In this document: piece by piece, positions 27,354 to 36,356 of the stretch
How the letters are laid out: each line of letters starts with the position of its first letter
How positions within the stretch are numbered: the first letter of the stretch is position 1
NCBI GenBank assembly: GCA_014800945.1
Contig: JAAVFD010000038.1
Location: 1 to 41,944 of the forward strand
DNA: 41,944 nt
Reading direction: 5' to 3'
DNA from: Barnesiella sp.
GTDB lineage: Bacteria > Bacteroidota > Bacteroidia > Bacteroidales > Muribaculaceae
Made by a program: the position numbers and the translations under genes
The notes under the pieces: generated by a model
The model's database searches: none
Seen by the model: the letters and a program-made list of their open reading frames with translations, nothing else
What the model was told of the DNA's origin: nothing

Positions 27354-28380
27354 TATTATATTTTCATTGCAGCGAGCTGGGGGAATATCCGTAGTATGGG
27401 CTAATCTCATAAACAATATTACTCAACATGGCATAGATTTCAAGTGCATTGAATATGGCGCGTCTAAAAATATATATCAAGATAAATTGAATATATCAGA
27501 TGACAGAATTATTAATTCAAGTAACAAAGCATTAGATTTTCGGAGATATTTCAGCCCAACCATCAAGATTAATTCACCAACTATCTTCCATTCTTCATAT
27601 TACCGAACTATAAACTCCCCTCTGGTAAAAAATATTACTACTGTTCATGATTTTACCTATGAATATTTCAATCATGGACCGAGAGCTTGGATTCATAAAT
27701 GGCAAAAGTTTAACGCAATCAGAAATTCTGAAAGGATAGTATGTGTAAGTAATCATACAAAATCTGACCTTTTGAAATTTTTCCCTGAAGTTTCTTCTGA
27801 TAAAATATCGGTAATTTATAATGGGGTTTCAAACTCTTATAAGAAACTATCTTCGCCCCCATACTCAGAGTATTCTGATTGCCTTTTATTCATAGGAGCT
27901 CGTGAGGGATACAAAAACTTTGATTTTGCAATAGAGGCATCTAAATCTACAAAACATCGACTCATAGTTTGTGGTAACCCATTAAATGATATTGAGAAAA
28001 AAAAACTTATTACTAATTTAGGTGAATCCGGATTTATTTCATTTAATCGTCCGACCAATGAACTACTTAATAAGCTTTATAACTCCGTTTTTGCCCTTAT
28101 TTACCCATCATCATACGAAGGCTTTGGGATACCCGTTATAGAGGCACAAAAGGCCGGATGTCCTGTCGTTTCTCTAAATGCCTCATCTATACCAGAAATA
28201 ATAGGAGAGGATTATCCCATGCTTAATAATCTAACAATTAATGAGGTCATATCATTAGATAAGACATTAAGAATACCTAATTTCAGGGATAATATCATAA
28301 ATCATGGCATTGAAAATTCCAAAAGATTTTCTTGGAAAAAAATGGGGGAACAATATATTGATATTTATAAATCCTTATAG
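27331..28380 (+). CDS. Glycosyltransferase family 4, GTG start
   Basis: Retaining GT-B transferase of 349 residues. The donor site has the EX7E pattern in SSYEGFGIPVIEAQKAG (E263, E271), preceded by VSNHTKSDL and VIYNGV. It begins with GTG inside the end of wzy. A run of nine A at 27997-28005 codes for lysines; a length change there would break the frame, though A runs are common in this AT-rich DNA. Confidence 0.88.
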   Translation: MKNLLLDNIIFSLQRAGGISVVWANLINNITQHGIDFKCIEYGASKNIYQDKLNISDDRIINSSNKALDFRRYFSPTIKINSPTIFHSSYYRTINSPLVKNITTVHDFTYEYFNHGPRAWIHKWQKFNAIRNSERIVCVSNHTKSDLLKFFPEVSSDKISVIYNGVSNSYKKLSSPPYSEYSDCLLFIGAREGYKNFDFAIEASKSTKHRLIVCGNPLNDIEKKKLITNLGESGFISFNRPTNELLNKLYNSVFALIYPSSYEGFGIPVIEAQKAGCPVVSLNASSIPEIIGEDYPMLNNLTINEVISLDKTLRIPNFRDNIINHGIENSKRFSWKKMGEQYIDIYKSL

Positions 28381-29147
28381 TGATAATTTCTATAATCACA
28401 GCAACTTACAATAGTGCAAACACTATTCGAGACACGTTTGAGAGCGTGCTGTCTCAAACATACAACAATATTGAATATATCGTTATTGATGGTGCTTCAA
28501 CAGACGGAACTATTGACATCATAAAGGAATACGAGCCCAGGTTCCAAGGGCGTTTAAAATGGATAAGTGAGCCTGATAACGGCCTTTACGATGCAATGAA
28601 TAAAGGCATAGAAATGGCAACCGGAGAGATTGTTGGAATTCTTAATTCCGATGATTTTTTTTCATCAACTGATATTCTTAAAATAGTAGCTACTAATATA
28701 ATTGATGTTGATGCTGTTTATGGTGATATTCACTATGTTAACTCGGATAATTTGAATAAATCGGTAAGAAAATATAGTTCAAAAAGTTTCCGACGTTGGA
28801 AAATGATTATGGGCTTTATGCCTGCACATCCTTCATTTTATTGCCATAGAAGAATCTATCAACAATATGGGCTTTTTGATACAACTTTCAAAGTAGCAGC
28901 TGATTTTGAACAGTTATTACGTTTGATTTACATCAATAATATATCAATACGCTATATTCCGGTAGATTTTGTTACAATGCGAACCGGTGGTGCATCGTCC
29001 TCCGGCATTTCAAGTCATAAAAAGATTATTAAAGATCATCTTAAGGCTTATAAAAAGAATAATATAAAATCAAACATACTGTTTGAAAGTTGCAGATATT
29101 TATATCGCATAGGTCAACTAATTAAATTTAAGTTGACACGAAGCTAA
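28380..29147 (+). CDS. Glycosyltransferase family 2, GTG start
   Basis: GT-A transferase of 255 residues, resembling WcaA-like capsule transferases. It begins ISIITATYNSANTI, with IDGASTDGT near 36-44, EPDNGLYDAMNKG near 64-76 and the metal-binding NSDD at 89-92. The GTG start overlaps the TAG of the gene before it by one base, a coupled arrangement. A T8 run occurs at NSDDFF. It is the last gene of the capsule operon. Confidence 0.9.
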   Translation: MIISIITATYNSANTIRDTFESVLSQTYNNIEYIVIDGASTDGTIDIIKEYEPRFQGRLKWISEPDNGLYDAMNKGIEMATGEIVGILNSDDFFSSTDILKIVATNIIDVDAVYGDIHYVNSDNLNKSVRKYSSKSFRRWKMIMGFMPAHPSFYCHRRIYQQYGLFDTTFKVAADFEQLLRLIYINNISIRYIPVDFVTMRTGGASSSGISSHKKIIKDHLKAYKKNNIKSNILFESCRYLYRIGQLIKFKLTRS

Positions 29148-29183
29148 TTATTACAAATTTACAATTCCTTTTAATAATTCTGT

Positions 29184-29219
29184 TCCGGTACAGACGTGAT
29201 GTCAGAACCGGATTTTTTT
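29184..29219 (+). terminator. Capsule operon terminator 1
   Basis: TCCGGT (29184-29189) pairs with ACCGGA (29207-29212). A short GAC/GTC stem lies in the loop, and seven T follow. Confidence 0.75.
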
Positions 29220-29277
29220 CAAGAAATATCAGTTACATATATTTTGTATAAGTAACAGCACAGGTATAAATGACAGC

Positions 29278-29304
29278 GCGCACGTTTTTTCGTGCGCTTT
29301 TTTT
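29278..29304 (+). terminator. Capsule operon terminator 2
   Basis: A perfect 7-bp stem GCGCACG/CGTGCGC (29278-29284, 29291-29297) has a T6 loop and seven T after it. It lies 20 bp past the end of the convergent aroB, but lacks a T-run in the aroB direction, so it mainly serves the capsule side. Confidence 0.85.
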
Positions 29305-29323
29305 GTTTCTATGTCACAGGGGG

Positions 29324-30400
29324 TTAGATGTGGAGGAGGTCGCGGAAGATGTCCAGAGCCGCCGCTATTTCCGCCGGAGACGCGGTTCGGTTCACATCAA
29401 CAGCACCGGGAGCTCGCAGCAGTGTGAAGCTGATGCTGCCGTCGCCCGCATTCTTCTTGTCGTGGCGCATTATCTCTATAAGTGCGTCGTAATCACCGCA
29501 TTCAATGGCTATTCTGCCGTAGTTTTCCTCAATAAACGCGGCTGCCTGGCGCAGGGTCTCGGATGGAAAGCCGAGCTGAAGATGAGACAGCACAAGGTCA
29601 ACAATCAGTCCCCATGCAACCGCATAGCCGTGAGGCACCGGTTTTCCTTGCTCCAGCGCCCACGATTCAAAAGCGTGCCCCGCCGTATGCCCCAGATTAA
29701 GGGCTTTTCTCAGCCCCATCTCAGTAGGGTCTTGCTCCACAATGTTTTTCTTGACCAACACGCTCTCTTTCAGCAGCTCCAGGAACTCTGTGGAGGTGAA
29801 ATCCACATCTTTGCTCCGGGTGAGACGGCTATAGGCATCCCCTCCGGCAATGAGCGAATGTTTAAGCATCTCGGCAAACCCGCTGAGGCGTTCGCTCTGC
29901 GGCAAGGTGCTGAAAAACAGCGTGGAGATAATCACCGCATCGGCGCTGCAAAATGCGCCAATCTCGTTCTTGAAGCCGTTAAAGTCGATTCCCGTTTTTC
30001 CTCCCACCGCAGCATCAACAGCCCCCAGCAGAGTTGTCGGCACATTCACAAACCGTATTCCGCGCTTGAATGTCGCTGCCGCAAAGCCTCCCATATCGGT
30101 GACAACTCCACCCCCAAGGTTCACCACGGCGGCGCTCCGGCTTGCGCCGTTGCCGCACAACTCGCGCCAAATACCGGCAAGAGTGTCAAGATTCTTATGC
30201 GTCTCGCCTGCCGGCACGATTATCTTGTGCGCTTCCGCAATCGCCTTGCTCCCTCGCTCTATCATAGGCAGACATAGCTTGGCGGTATTACTGTCCGCTA
30301 TTACGAACAGCTTGGAGGGCTTGGCACTTTCCACCCACTTGTTTATGGCGTGGGCGACATCATTGGTGAATATAAGTTGCTGAGATTGCTGTGATAACAT
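29324..30400 (-). CDS. aroB: 3-dehydroquinate synthase
   Basis: Second step of the shikimate pathway, cyclising DAHP with NAD and a divalent metal; 358 residues, normal length. NLGGGVVTDMGGFAAATFKRG and PTTLLGAVDAAVGGKTGID mark the NAD and substrate site. Probable metal ligands are the Glu in GFAEMLKH and the His residues in NLGHTAGHAFE and PHGYAVAWG. It is the last gene of the AsmA-HAD-aroB minus-strand unit, 13 bp after the HAD gene. Confidence 0.95.
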   Translation of the reverse strand: MLSQQSQQLIFTNDVAHAINKWVESAKPSKLFVIADSNTAKLCLPMIERGSKAIAEAHKIIVPAGETHKNLDTLAGIWRELCGNGASRSAAVVNLGGGVVTDMGGFAAATFKRGIRFVNVPTTLLGAVDAAVGGKTGIDFNGFKNEIGAFCSADAVIISTLFFSTLPQSERLSGFAEMLKHSLIAGGDAYSRLTRSKDVDFTSTEFLELLKESVLVKKNIVEQDPTEMGLRKALNLGHTAGHAFESWALEQGKPVPHGYAVAWGLIVDLVLSHLQLGFPSETLRQAAAFIEENYGRIAIECGDYDALIEIMRHDKKNAGDGSISFTLLRAPGAVDVNRTASPAEIAAALDIFRDLLHI

Positions 30401-30413
30401 CGGGGCTGTCGGT

Positions 30414-31157
30414 TTAATGGTTTGACACTGAGGATAACTCCGCGAGCAGCTGCGGCATCTGCTCTGCCAGCGCGGGCATATCGGGGAATACTATCGCCGC
30501 TCCGGCTTCTTCAAGAGCGTTGCCAGACAATGGTCCGGTGGTCACTCCAATGGTGAAGGCTGCTGCCGCATCTCCCGCCTCTACTCCTAAGGGAGCGTTT
30601 TCAATCACAATGCTTTGCCACGGGCTCACAGCCGCTTTTTTCATCGCGGCAAGGTATGGCTCGGGGGCGGGCTTCCCTTTCACCACATCGCGGCCTGTAA
30701 TCCTCATATCGGGTGCGAAGGCTCCGGGAAAATCGGCGTCAAGCCGGTTTATCAGCGAGCTCTGCCCCGATCCGGTGACAAGCACGCGCTTCAAGCCGGC
30801 TGCTTCGAGTTCGCGCATCATCTTCTGAGCACCTGGCATGGGGCTTACATCGGGCAATTCGGTGAAATACACCGTTTTGCGGTGGTACAGGTCCTTGATT
30901 TCCTCATCGGTGGCATCTCTGCCAAACTCTCTGTTAAACAACAGGTTGATAGTTGATGCTCCGGTGCGCCCTTCGTATAGAAAAAACTCTTCCAAGGTGG
31001 CATGAATACCTATCTCGCTCACCATCCGCATCCACGCCTGGGCGTGACGCGGCATGGAGTCATACAAAGTGCCGTCCATATCTATCAGGGCGGCGCGCGG
31101 CTCAATCACCTTATAGCTATGTCGCTTCAAAAATCGCTCTATCTGCTGCTCAAACAT
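30414..31157 (-). CDS. HAD-superfamily hydrolase, beta-phosphoglucomutase-like
   Basis: Cytoplasmic HAD phosphatase or phosphomutase, 247 residues. The nucleophile motif is DMDGTLYDS (D26, D28), motif II VTGSGQSS, then the Lys in KGKPAPEPY and the acidic motif ENAPLGVEAG. A helical cap lies between motifs I and II, as in the PGMB/Gph subfamily. The substrate is unknown. Its ATG overlaps the stop of the AsmA-like gene by one base. Confidence 0.88.
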   Translation of the reverse strand: MFEQQIERFLKRHSYKVIEPRAALIDMDGTLYDSMPRHAQAWMRMVSEIGIHATLEEFFLYEGRTGASTINLLFNREFGRDATDEEIKDLYHRKTVYFTELPDVSPMPGAQKMMRELEAAGLKRVLVTGSGQSSLINRLDADFPGAFAPDMRITGRDVVKGKPAPEPYLAAMKKAAVSPWQSIVIENAPLGVEAGDAAAAFTIGVTTGPLSGNALEEAGAAIVFPDMPALAEQMPQLLAELSSVSNH

Positions 31158-34100
31158 CAGTGCCTTTTTTTCTTCTTATCTTTCTTTTTGTCCTTGGCAG
31201 GATTGTCGGTCATTGGAAACGGAGGCGCCGCCGGACCCTCTATGGCTCCGCCCTGAATGAATATCAGCGAGTCCTCATGAGTCAGGGTATCTGATACCTG
31301 GAATTCGGCGGCTGTCTGTTTGGGGTTCTTGAGAATCAGATCCGTGCGCTTGCCGGTGCGCGCTCCGAACTTAAACACCTCGCGTATCTCGTTCACCAGA
31401 TTCATTCTAAGGGTGTCTGTGAGCTGGTGGCTGAAAGCAATCTTATTCTCGTCAAAGTTTGCTTTGCCGAATCTCACTTTCAGATTTCCCGGCCTGCCGG
31501 TGATATTCACTCCGAACTTAAACGGTATCGGTGATTTCAGCACCGCGATATGGTAGTCCAAATCCATATCAAGGGTATTATGGCCGCTCACACCGATGCG
31601 GTAACGGTCAAAGTCAAACACAAATGGGAACACATCGAGCTTGGTGTCCTTTATCATCAGCTCAACCTTCATGCTGTTGATGAGATTGCGGTTTTTCTTC
31701 TTGAACATCAGCCACTTCGCCATTTTTTCGAAGGTCTTGTTATCTACCAGCACAAGGCTGTCACCGGCAAGCTTCATCACCAGATTGAAGGTGTTGAACT
31801 TAAGGTTCATCATTGAGTCAATCTGGGTGCTCATAGCCACATCGGCTGTAATTATACCGTTAACTTCTCGCAGCAGTGGGAGCACGGAGTCAATCTGCGG
31901 CAGCAGTTGCAGAAACTCTTTCAGGTGGAGACTTCTCACAACAACTCCGGCGGCAAAATGAATATCTTTTTTGGTGGGAGCGGAGTAGAGCGCGGTCATA
32001 TCCATCGAACCTATGGGTGTGTATCCTCCCAGCCGGTCAAGATGCACCGCTCCGTCATGAATGGCTATCTTACCCCTGAGTTTCTGAAACCAGATATCGG
32101 CGTAAAGCACCTCTTTAGCCCTCATGTTCAGATTGGCGTCAAGATTGCTCGGCACCACAAATGCCGGATGCTCATACGTTTCGGTTTCTTTTTCTATCTC
32201 CTTCTGCCTGGCGTCCTCGTCATCGGTCTGCACCAGGTTCACCTGTCCATTAGCAAGACGCTCGGCAAACGTTGAGCCCGCGCTCACAGCTTCATAAATA
32301 TCATTTATGTTTATTGTGTCGCTTTGAATGTCGAAATCCACTTTCAGCGGTGAGCCTCTCCGCGAGGTCAGTGCGCGGGATATGTTGCTTATAGTGCCAT
32401 TTATCAGGAAATTACTTTTACCGAGGGTATATGATGTGTTTCGCAGCACAACGCTGTCGGTTGAAAAACTCATGTCGAGATTTCTCAGGATATTGCGCAC
32501 CGGGAAGAAAGGTGTCACCAGCCTGCCGCGTCGCGCTTTCACGCTTCCTTCCGCTTTCCATTTTCTCAAAAGCGATACCAGGTTGCGGTCCACTCCGAAA
32601 TCCATATTCTCTTTGCCGGAACTGCGCGATATGCTGTCGGAGCGGTGGATTCGCTCGCGCAATGCTTTGATGCGCACCGAGTCTCGCACTGAATCACGCA
32701 CCGAGCTTCGAACTGCGCGTTTGCGTGCAACCGGATGGAGGCTCATGCTTGCCGAGGCATCTGTCAGTGACAGTGAGTTCAACGGGTCACGATAACGCGC
32801 TCTGCCGGCAGACAGGTCAAGACTCAGCAGCGGAGCGGTGGCGGAGTTGTTAAACCGCTTAAGAGTTGCTTTAACAGCAGCATCGCGCAGGCGAACCTTT
32901 ACAGAATCGCTGTCGGAAGTCAGAGAAATTCGTGCGGCTCTCATAGCAATGCCCAGAGGGTTGATGCGGTTGGTGTCCATGCTCCCGGCTACATTACGCG
33001 CAGCTATAACAAAATCGGCATCTGAAGCGCTAAGGTCTATTCCCTCACCGCGATATGACAGAGTATCTGTTTTCAGACTTATCCGCAGCAGTGAGTCAAC
33101 GCGAAGGGTATCTGCTATGCTCATCCGCGCATCAGTACCAAAAGCCATGCTCGTTTTCCTGGTGGCAAGTGCTATATCATTTTCTTGAGAGAGCAAGCTA
33201 AAGTCGCTCAGAGTGATTTTGCCATTCGCCTTTACTCTGTGGAAACGCTTGGGGGTGAAGTCATCGAGACGGAAGCGCAGCTTGGCTTCGCCGCCAATCA
33301 CTCCGCTTGCCTGCCACTTGAGTTTGCGCCACAACTCACGTGGCAACATCGAGGTGTTGAGCTGCCCACGGAAATTACCCTCCACTGCAGCATTTGATGT
33401 GAGATTTTTTACTCTACCATCAAGTGAAAAGCGTAAACTCCGTCCGTTAACAGTGAGATTGTTTACGGTTATTTCCGCCATATCAGTATTTCCTTCGGGC
33501 AAAACAGCCTCTATGTCGGCTTTGAGCGATTTCAGAGCCATTCTGTCGTAGTTCAAATGCCCCTCACTTATTTTGAGTGCCGCTTTCAGTGCAGGAAGAG
33601 ACTTTGAATCAAGATTATACGGCTGCAGCAATTCGCCGCTGAAATTCACCGCCACATCGGTGTCAATCTTTTTAAGGGCACCGGCATACTGCTCCGGAAT
33701 CATGGCTATCAGTTCCGCCAGACTGATATCTTTTGCCGTAATGTCAAGACTCTCTATCACCGGCGATTTCTCAAAGTTGACATTAGTATTAACAGTCACA
33801 CCGATATTATTGGCGCTCACCTTAAAATCCTGTAGCCCAATATGATGAGGATTGCGCTGATTCCAGTCTATCCTTCCGTCAACCCCGAATTTCATATCGC
33901 TGAGCCTCAGTCCGGGCATTATCTCACCAGCACCGGAACCGTCTATATCCAAAGTATATACCGGAGCGTCAGTGCCCCCTATTGCTGCATCGGCGATTGT
34001 TACAGATAAGTCTATGGAATCGGCAAGCGAGAATAGTCGCACCGGCGCACCGCCCTCTATAACAAAGCGATTGATAACCAGATAGGGCATATTGGTTTCG

Positions 34101-34615
34101 GTAGTGTCCTCCTCGGTCGGGGGAACAATAAGATAGTTGGCAGTGGAGTCATTAACCTGCACGATGTTGATATCAGGCTTGCTGAAGGTCACATCATACA
34201 GCATCACTGTGCCTCCCATGAGCGCCCAGATATTAACTCCTCCATCAAATCGTTTGAGTGTGAGCAGAGTATCGGCATCTGCAGGAAGCTGACGCCTCAC
34301 GCTGTCCGGCACGTTATTCAGCGACTTGCTCACCACAGTGAGATCATCCACCTTCAGCGACACCTTAGGAAAGGTTGACCAGAAACTAAGCTCCACCTTG
34401 CTTGCGGTGACATTAGCGTTCAGGTACTTGCTTGAGTACTGACTCACCATAGGAGTGAGTTCATCAGGGCTGAGCAACCACACCCCTATGCTTATCAGAG
34501 CGGTTAACAAAAACAAAACGATACCTATAGATATAAGTACCCATTTCAACACCCTTCTCCATCGAGATTTTCCTCCGGCTGACGCGGTATCTCTGTTATC
34601 CTTTTCTATATCCAC
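31157..34615 (-). CDS. AsmA-like family protein (envelope)
   Basis: Large membrane-anchored periplasmic protein of the AsmA/TamB-like group, linked in other bacteria to outer-membrane lipid transport and homeostasis; 1152 residues. One membrane segment lies near 25-50 (VLISIGIVLFLLTALISIG), followed by an AsmA N-terminal region and long beta-rich repeats. A Ser/Arg/Asp-rich stretch near 630-660 contains tandem SVRD. An AsmA_2-type C-terminal region ends in a Lys-rich tail (DKKKDKKKKRH). The start is GTG at 34615, with an in-frame stop directly upstream. It leads the unit with the HAD and aroB genes. Confidence 0.85.
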   Translation of the reverse strand: MDIEKDNRDTASAGGKSRWRRVLKWVLISIGIVLFLLTALISIGVWLLSPDELTPMVSQYSSKYLNANVTASKVELSFWSTFPKVSLKVDDLTVVSKSLNNVPDSVRRQLPADADTLLTLKRFDGGVNIWALMGGTVMLYDVTFSKPDINIVQVNDSTANYLIVPPTEEDTTETNMPYLVINRFVIEGGAPVRLFSLADSIDLSVTIADAAIGGTDAPVYTLDIDGSGAGEIMPGLRLSDMKFGVDGRIDWNQRNPHHIGLQDFKVSANNIGVTVNTNVNFEKSPVIESLDITAKDISLAELIAMIPEQYAGALKKIDTDVAVNFSGELLQPYNLDSKSLPALKAALKISEGHLNYDRMALKSLKADIEAVLPEGNTDMAEITVNNLTVNGRSLRFSLDGRVKNLTSNAAVEGNFRGQLNTSMLPRELWRKLKWQASGVIGGEAKLRFRLDDFTPKRFHRVKANGKITLSDFSLLSQENDIALATRKTSMAFGTDARMSIADTLRVDSLLRISLKTDTLSYRGEGIDLSASDADFVIAARNVAGSMDTNRINPLGIAMRAARISLTSDSDSVKVRLRDAAVKATLKRFNNSATAPLLSLDLSAGRARYRDPLNSLSLTDASASMSLHPVARKRAVRSSVRDSVRDSVRIKALRERIHRSDSISRSSGKENMDFGVDRNLVSLLRKWKAEGSVKARRGRLVTPFFPVRNILRNLDMSFSTDSVVLRNTSYTLGKSNFLINGTISNISRALTSRRGSPLKVDFDIQSDTININDIYEAVSAGSTFAERLANGQVNLVQTDDEDARQKEIEKETETYEHPAFVVPSNLDANLNMRAKEVLYADIWFQKLRGKIAIHDGAVHLDRLGGYTPIGSMDMTALYSAPTKKDIHFAAGVVVRSLHLKEFLQLLPQIDSVLPLLREVNGIITADVAMSTQIDSMMNLKFNTFNLVMKLAGDSLVLVDNKTFEKMAKWLMFKKKNRNLINSMKVELMIKDTKLDVFPFVFDFDRYRIGVSGHNTLDMDLDYHIAVLKSPIPFKFGVNITGRPGNLKVRFGKANFDENKIAFSHQLTDTLRMNLVNEIREVFKFGARTGKRTDLILKNPKQTAAEFQVSDTLTHEDSLIFIQGGAIEGPAAPPFPMTDNPAKDKKKDKKKKRH

Positions 34616-34683
34616 TTAATCTGATAATTTTTACCCGTTTTACATTTTTACGCCAAAAAAATCATTGTTCGTAAAATACTCCG

Positions 34684-34714
34684 TAAAAGTACAAACAAGT
34701 TAATTATCCGACAA
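34684..34714 (-). promoter_or_regulatory. Proximal promoter of the AsmA-HAD-aroB unit
   Basis: On the minus strand TTG (34714-34712), a 20-nt spacer and TACTTTTA (34691-34684), one mismatch from the -7 consensus. The expected leader is about 65 nt. Confidence 0.5.
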
Positions 34715-34813
34715 ACCTTCCACTAATAAACCGCTCATTCCCTCGATTTAGAGTCAACCCATAATTGATATTTTATATAATCCCGGATAAGGCGGTTACA
34801 ATTGTTATTTATA

Positions 34814-34842
34814 CAAAATTACAAAAAAAATTGAGGTGACAA
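34814..34842 (-). promoter_or_regulatory. Distal promoter of the AsmA unit
   Basis: On the minus strand TTG (34842-34840), an 18-nt spacer and TAATTTTG (34821-34814), a full -7 match. It starts just after the ATPase stop codon and would give a leader of about 190 nt. The rest of the 231-bp gap is AT-rich, with no gene. Confidence 0.45.
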
Positions 34843-34846
34843 GATA

Positions 34847-36115
34847 TTATGACAGAAGCCATTTGTATGCTGCACTGACATTTATGTTGTGCCCATCAAC
34901 CTCCAACTCACGTTCTTCATAAGCCGTTACAAGAGTTAGTTTATCACACTTGAGTGATATACCGGCTTTTACCAAAGCAGAGGTCTCACGATTGAGTGTT
35001 TTTTCAGATGATATATCATAGGAAACTTGAACTAATTCGATGACTGTTGCTCGATGACAAACCACGAAATCCACCTCGAAAGAATCAGTTTTGTGATAAT
35101 AGATGTCATAACCTGATCCATACTTTCTGCACAATGCCAGATAAATTAAAGACTCGAGTCTCCATCCCAAATTGTCTTTTGCAAATGCATCCTTCCTTGC
35201 ATTCATAAGCGAAACGTCAATTGGGTAGCATTTTGCATTACGAATCCGCTCACTGCTCTTGGGTGAATATTTGCGCAACTGTTTCAGAAGATATGCTTGA
35301 TAGAGATAACTGACATAATTTTCAACTGTTTTATCATTCTTGAAATTAAAAATCTTTTGCAACGCTGCATAAACAATCTCGCATGGAGCATTATTCATGA
35401 GATGATTAGATAATGACTTAAATGCATCTTTGTATCTCACCTTAAAACGTTGCACAATATCTCTTTCCAAGATATTTGAAACCAGTGTATCTACGTATTC
35501 ATCGGCGATTTCTTCACCACTGATTATTTCCGGAAAACCACCAACCTCCATGTACCTGTCAAATGCCCTGCGAAGTAAAGCATCGGTTTTGGTAGATAGA
35601 TTTGTGGTTTCAACCTTCTCAATTTCGCAAAATTCTCCAAACGAAAATGGGTACAATTCTATTTCATGATAGCGCCCGGTGAGATATGTGGAGAGTTCGC
35701 TGCTAAGTAGTTTTGCATTGCTACCGGTAATGATAACCTTTATTCCTTGTCGGAGCAATCTGTTGACAAATAGATGCCATCCTTCTACATTCTGTGCCTC
35801 ATCAAGAAATATGTGAGTAAAGTCTCCATAAGTCTGATATAGACCCTTTAGTACGTCGTTTAAATCATCAGCTGACAAACGCATTAAACGCTCATCATCA
35901 AAATTCACATAAGCGAACTTTACCTGAGCTTTATGCAATACGTTGAAGCACAGTGTCGATTTTCCACTACGACGTACGCCTATTACAACTTGAGCCTTTT
36001 TGCTATCAAGTTTTATCAAATCTTCTTCCTTCCGTTTACAAAAGCTTTGAGAACTGAAGTTAACCAATTCCTCTCGTTGGTCTCGTAATATTTCAAGTAA
36101 TACTGATGAGTCCAT
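34847..36115 (-). CDS. AAA ATPase with DUF4143 domain
   Basis: A 422-residue P-loop ATPase of the AAA_14/DUF4143 group, common as orphan genes in Bacteroidales; its biological role is not established. Walker A is GVRRSGKST, Walker B HIFLDEAQN, and sensor 1 IITGSNAKLLSSEL. The DUF4143 part (about 200-422) has a nuclease-like segment DSFEVDFVVCHRATVIELVQVSYD, whose D...ELVQV spacing resembles PD-(D/E)XK folds with the usual Lys replaced. It is transcribed alone from a promoter set in a 33-bp repeat array. Confidence 0.88.
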   Translation of the reverse strand: MDSSVLLEILRDQREELVNFSSQSFCKRKEEDLIKLDSKKAQVVIGVRRSGKSTLCFNVLHKAQVKFAYVNFDDERLMRLSADDLNDVLKGLYQTYGDFTHIFLDEAQNVEGWHLFVNRLLRQGIKVIITGSNAKLLSSELSTYLTGRYHEIELYPFSFGEFCEIEKVETTNLSTKTDALLRRAFDRYMEVGGFPEIISGEEIADEYVDTLVSNILERDIVQRFKVRYKDAFKSLSNHLMNNAPCEIVYAALQKIFNFKNDKTVENYVSYLYQAYLLKQLRKYSPKSSERIRNAKCYPIDVSLMNARKDAFAKDNLGWRLESLIYLALCRKYGSGYDIYYHKTDSFEVDFVVCHRATVIELVQVSYDISSEKTLNRETSALVKAGISLKCDKLTLVTAYEERELEVDGHNINVSAAYKWLLS

Positions 36116-36136
36116 TAATGTCTTGTTTTAATGACA

Positions 36137-36167
36137 CAAAGATAGGCAAACTTCGGTATTTCGGCAA
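36137..36167 (-). promoter_or_regulatory. Promoter of the AAA/DUF4143 gene, inside the first 33-bp repeat
   Basis: On the minus strand TTG (36167-36165), a 20-nt spacer and TATCTTTG (36144-36137), a perfect -7 match. The -33 element lies within the repeat unit. The gene starts about 21 bp past the -7 box. Confidence 0.7.
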
Positions 36168-36284
36168 ATTTAGGTATAACAAACTTCGGTATTCCGGGAT
36201 TTTTGAGGGGTGCAAACTTCGGTATTTCGGCAAATTTAGGCACCGTGAACTTCGGTAAATCGGCATCAAGGGGTCAAACCTCGG
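36147..36284. repeat. 33-bp tandem repeat array (four units plus a partial)
   Basis: Units begin at 36147, 36180, 36213 and 36246, exactly 33 bp apart, with a degenerate fifth at 36275. The shared core is CAAACTTCGGTATTTCGGC. Bases 36146-36174 and 36212-36240 are identical over 29 nt. Units abut with no spacers. Copies two and four are diverged in their second half. The array covers and extends upstream of the ATPase promoter. Confidence 0.88.
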
Positions 36285-36353
36285 GTACTAACCGAGGCTG
36301 CCTGGACGCATAGAGCCCTTATCTTCAATAAGGTACCCTATAGACAGATGCGT
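36279..36353 (-). other. Stem-loop cluster after bioB
   Basis: Directly after the bioB stop, ACGCAT (36306-36311) pairs with ATGCGT (36348-36353), enclosing CCTTAT/ATAAGG (36317-36333). A separate CCTCGG/CCGAGG hairpin follows at 36279-36297. On the minus strand there is no long T-run, so this is a weak or factor-dependent terminator, or a stabilising 3' structure. Confidence 0.5.
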
Positions 36354-36356
36354 TTT

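Noticed and set aside
29270-30277. 335-codon open frame on the plus strand across aroB
   Set aside because: It is antisense to a full-length aroB with all family motifs; its translation is rich in Cys/His/Arg with no recognisable domain.
34847-36115. AAA/DUF4143 ATPase as part of a defence island
   Set aside because: No restriction, toxin-antitoxin, retron or other defence gene adjoins it; neighbours are housekeeping genes.
36147-36284. Possible CRISPR array
   Set aside because: The 33-bp units are contiguous, diverge internally, have no unique spacers, and no cas genes are near.
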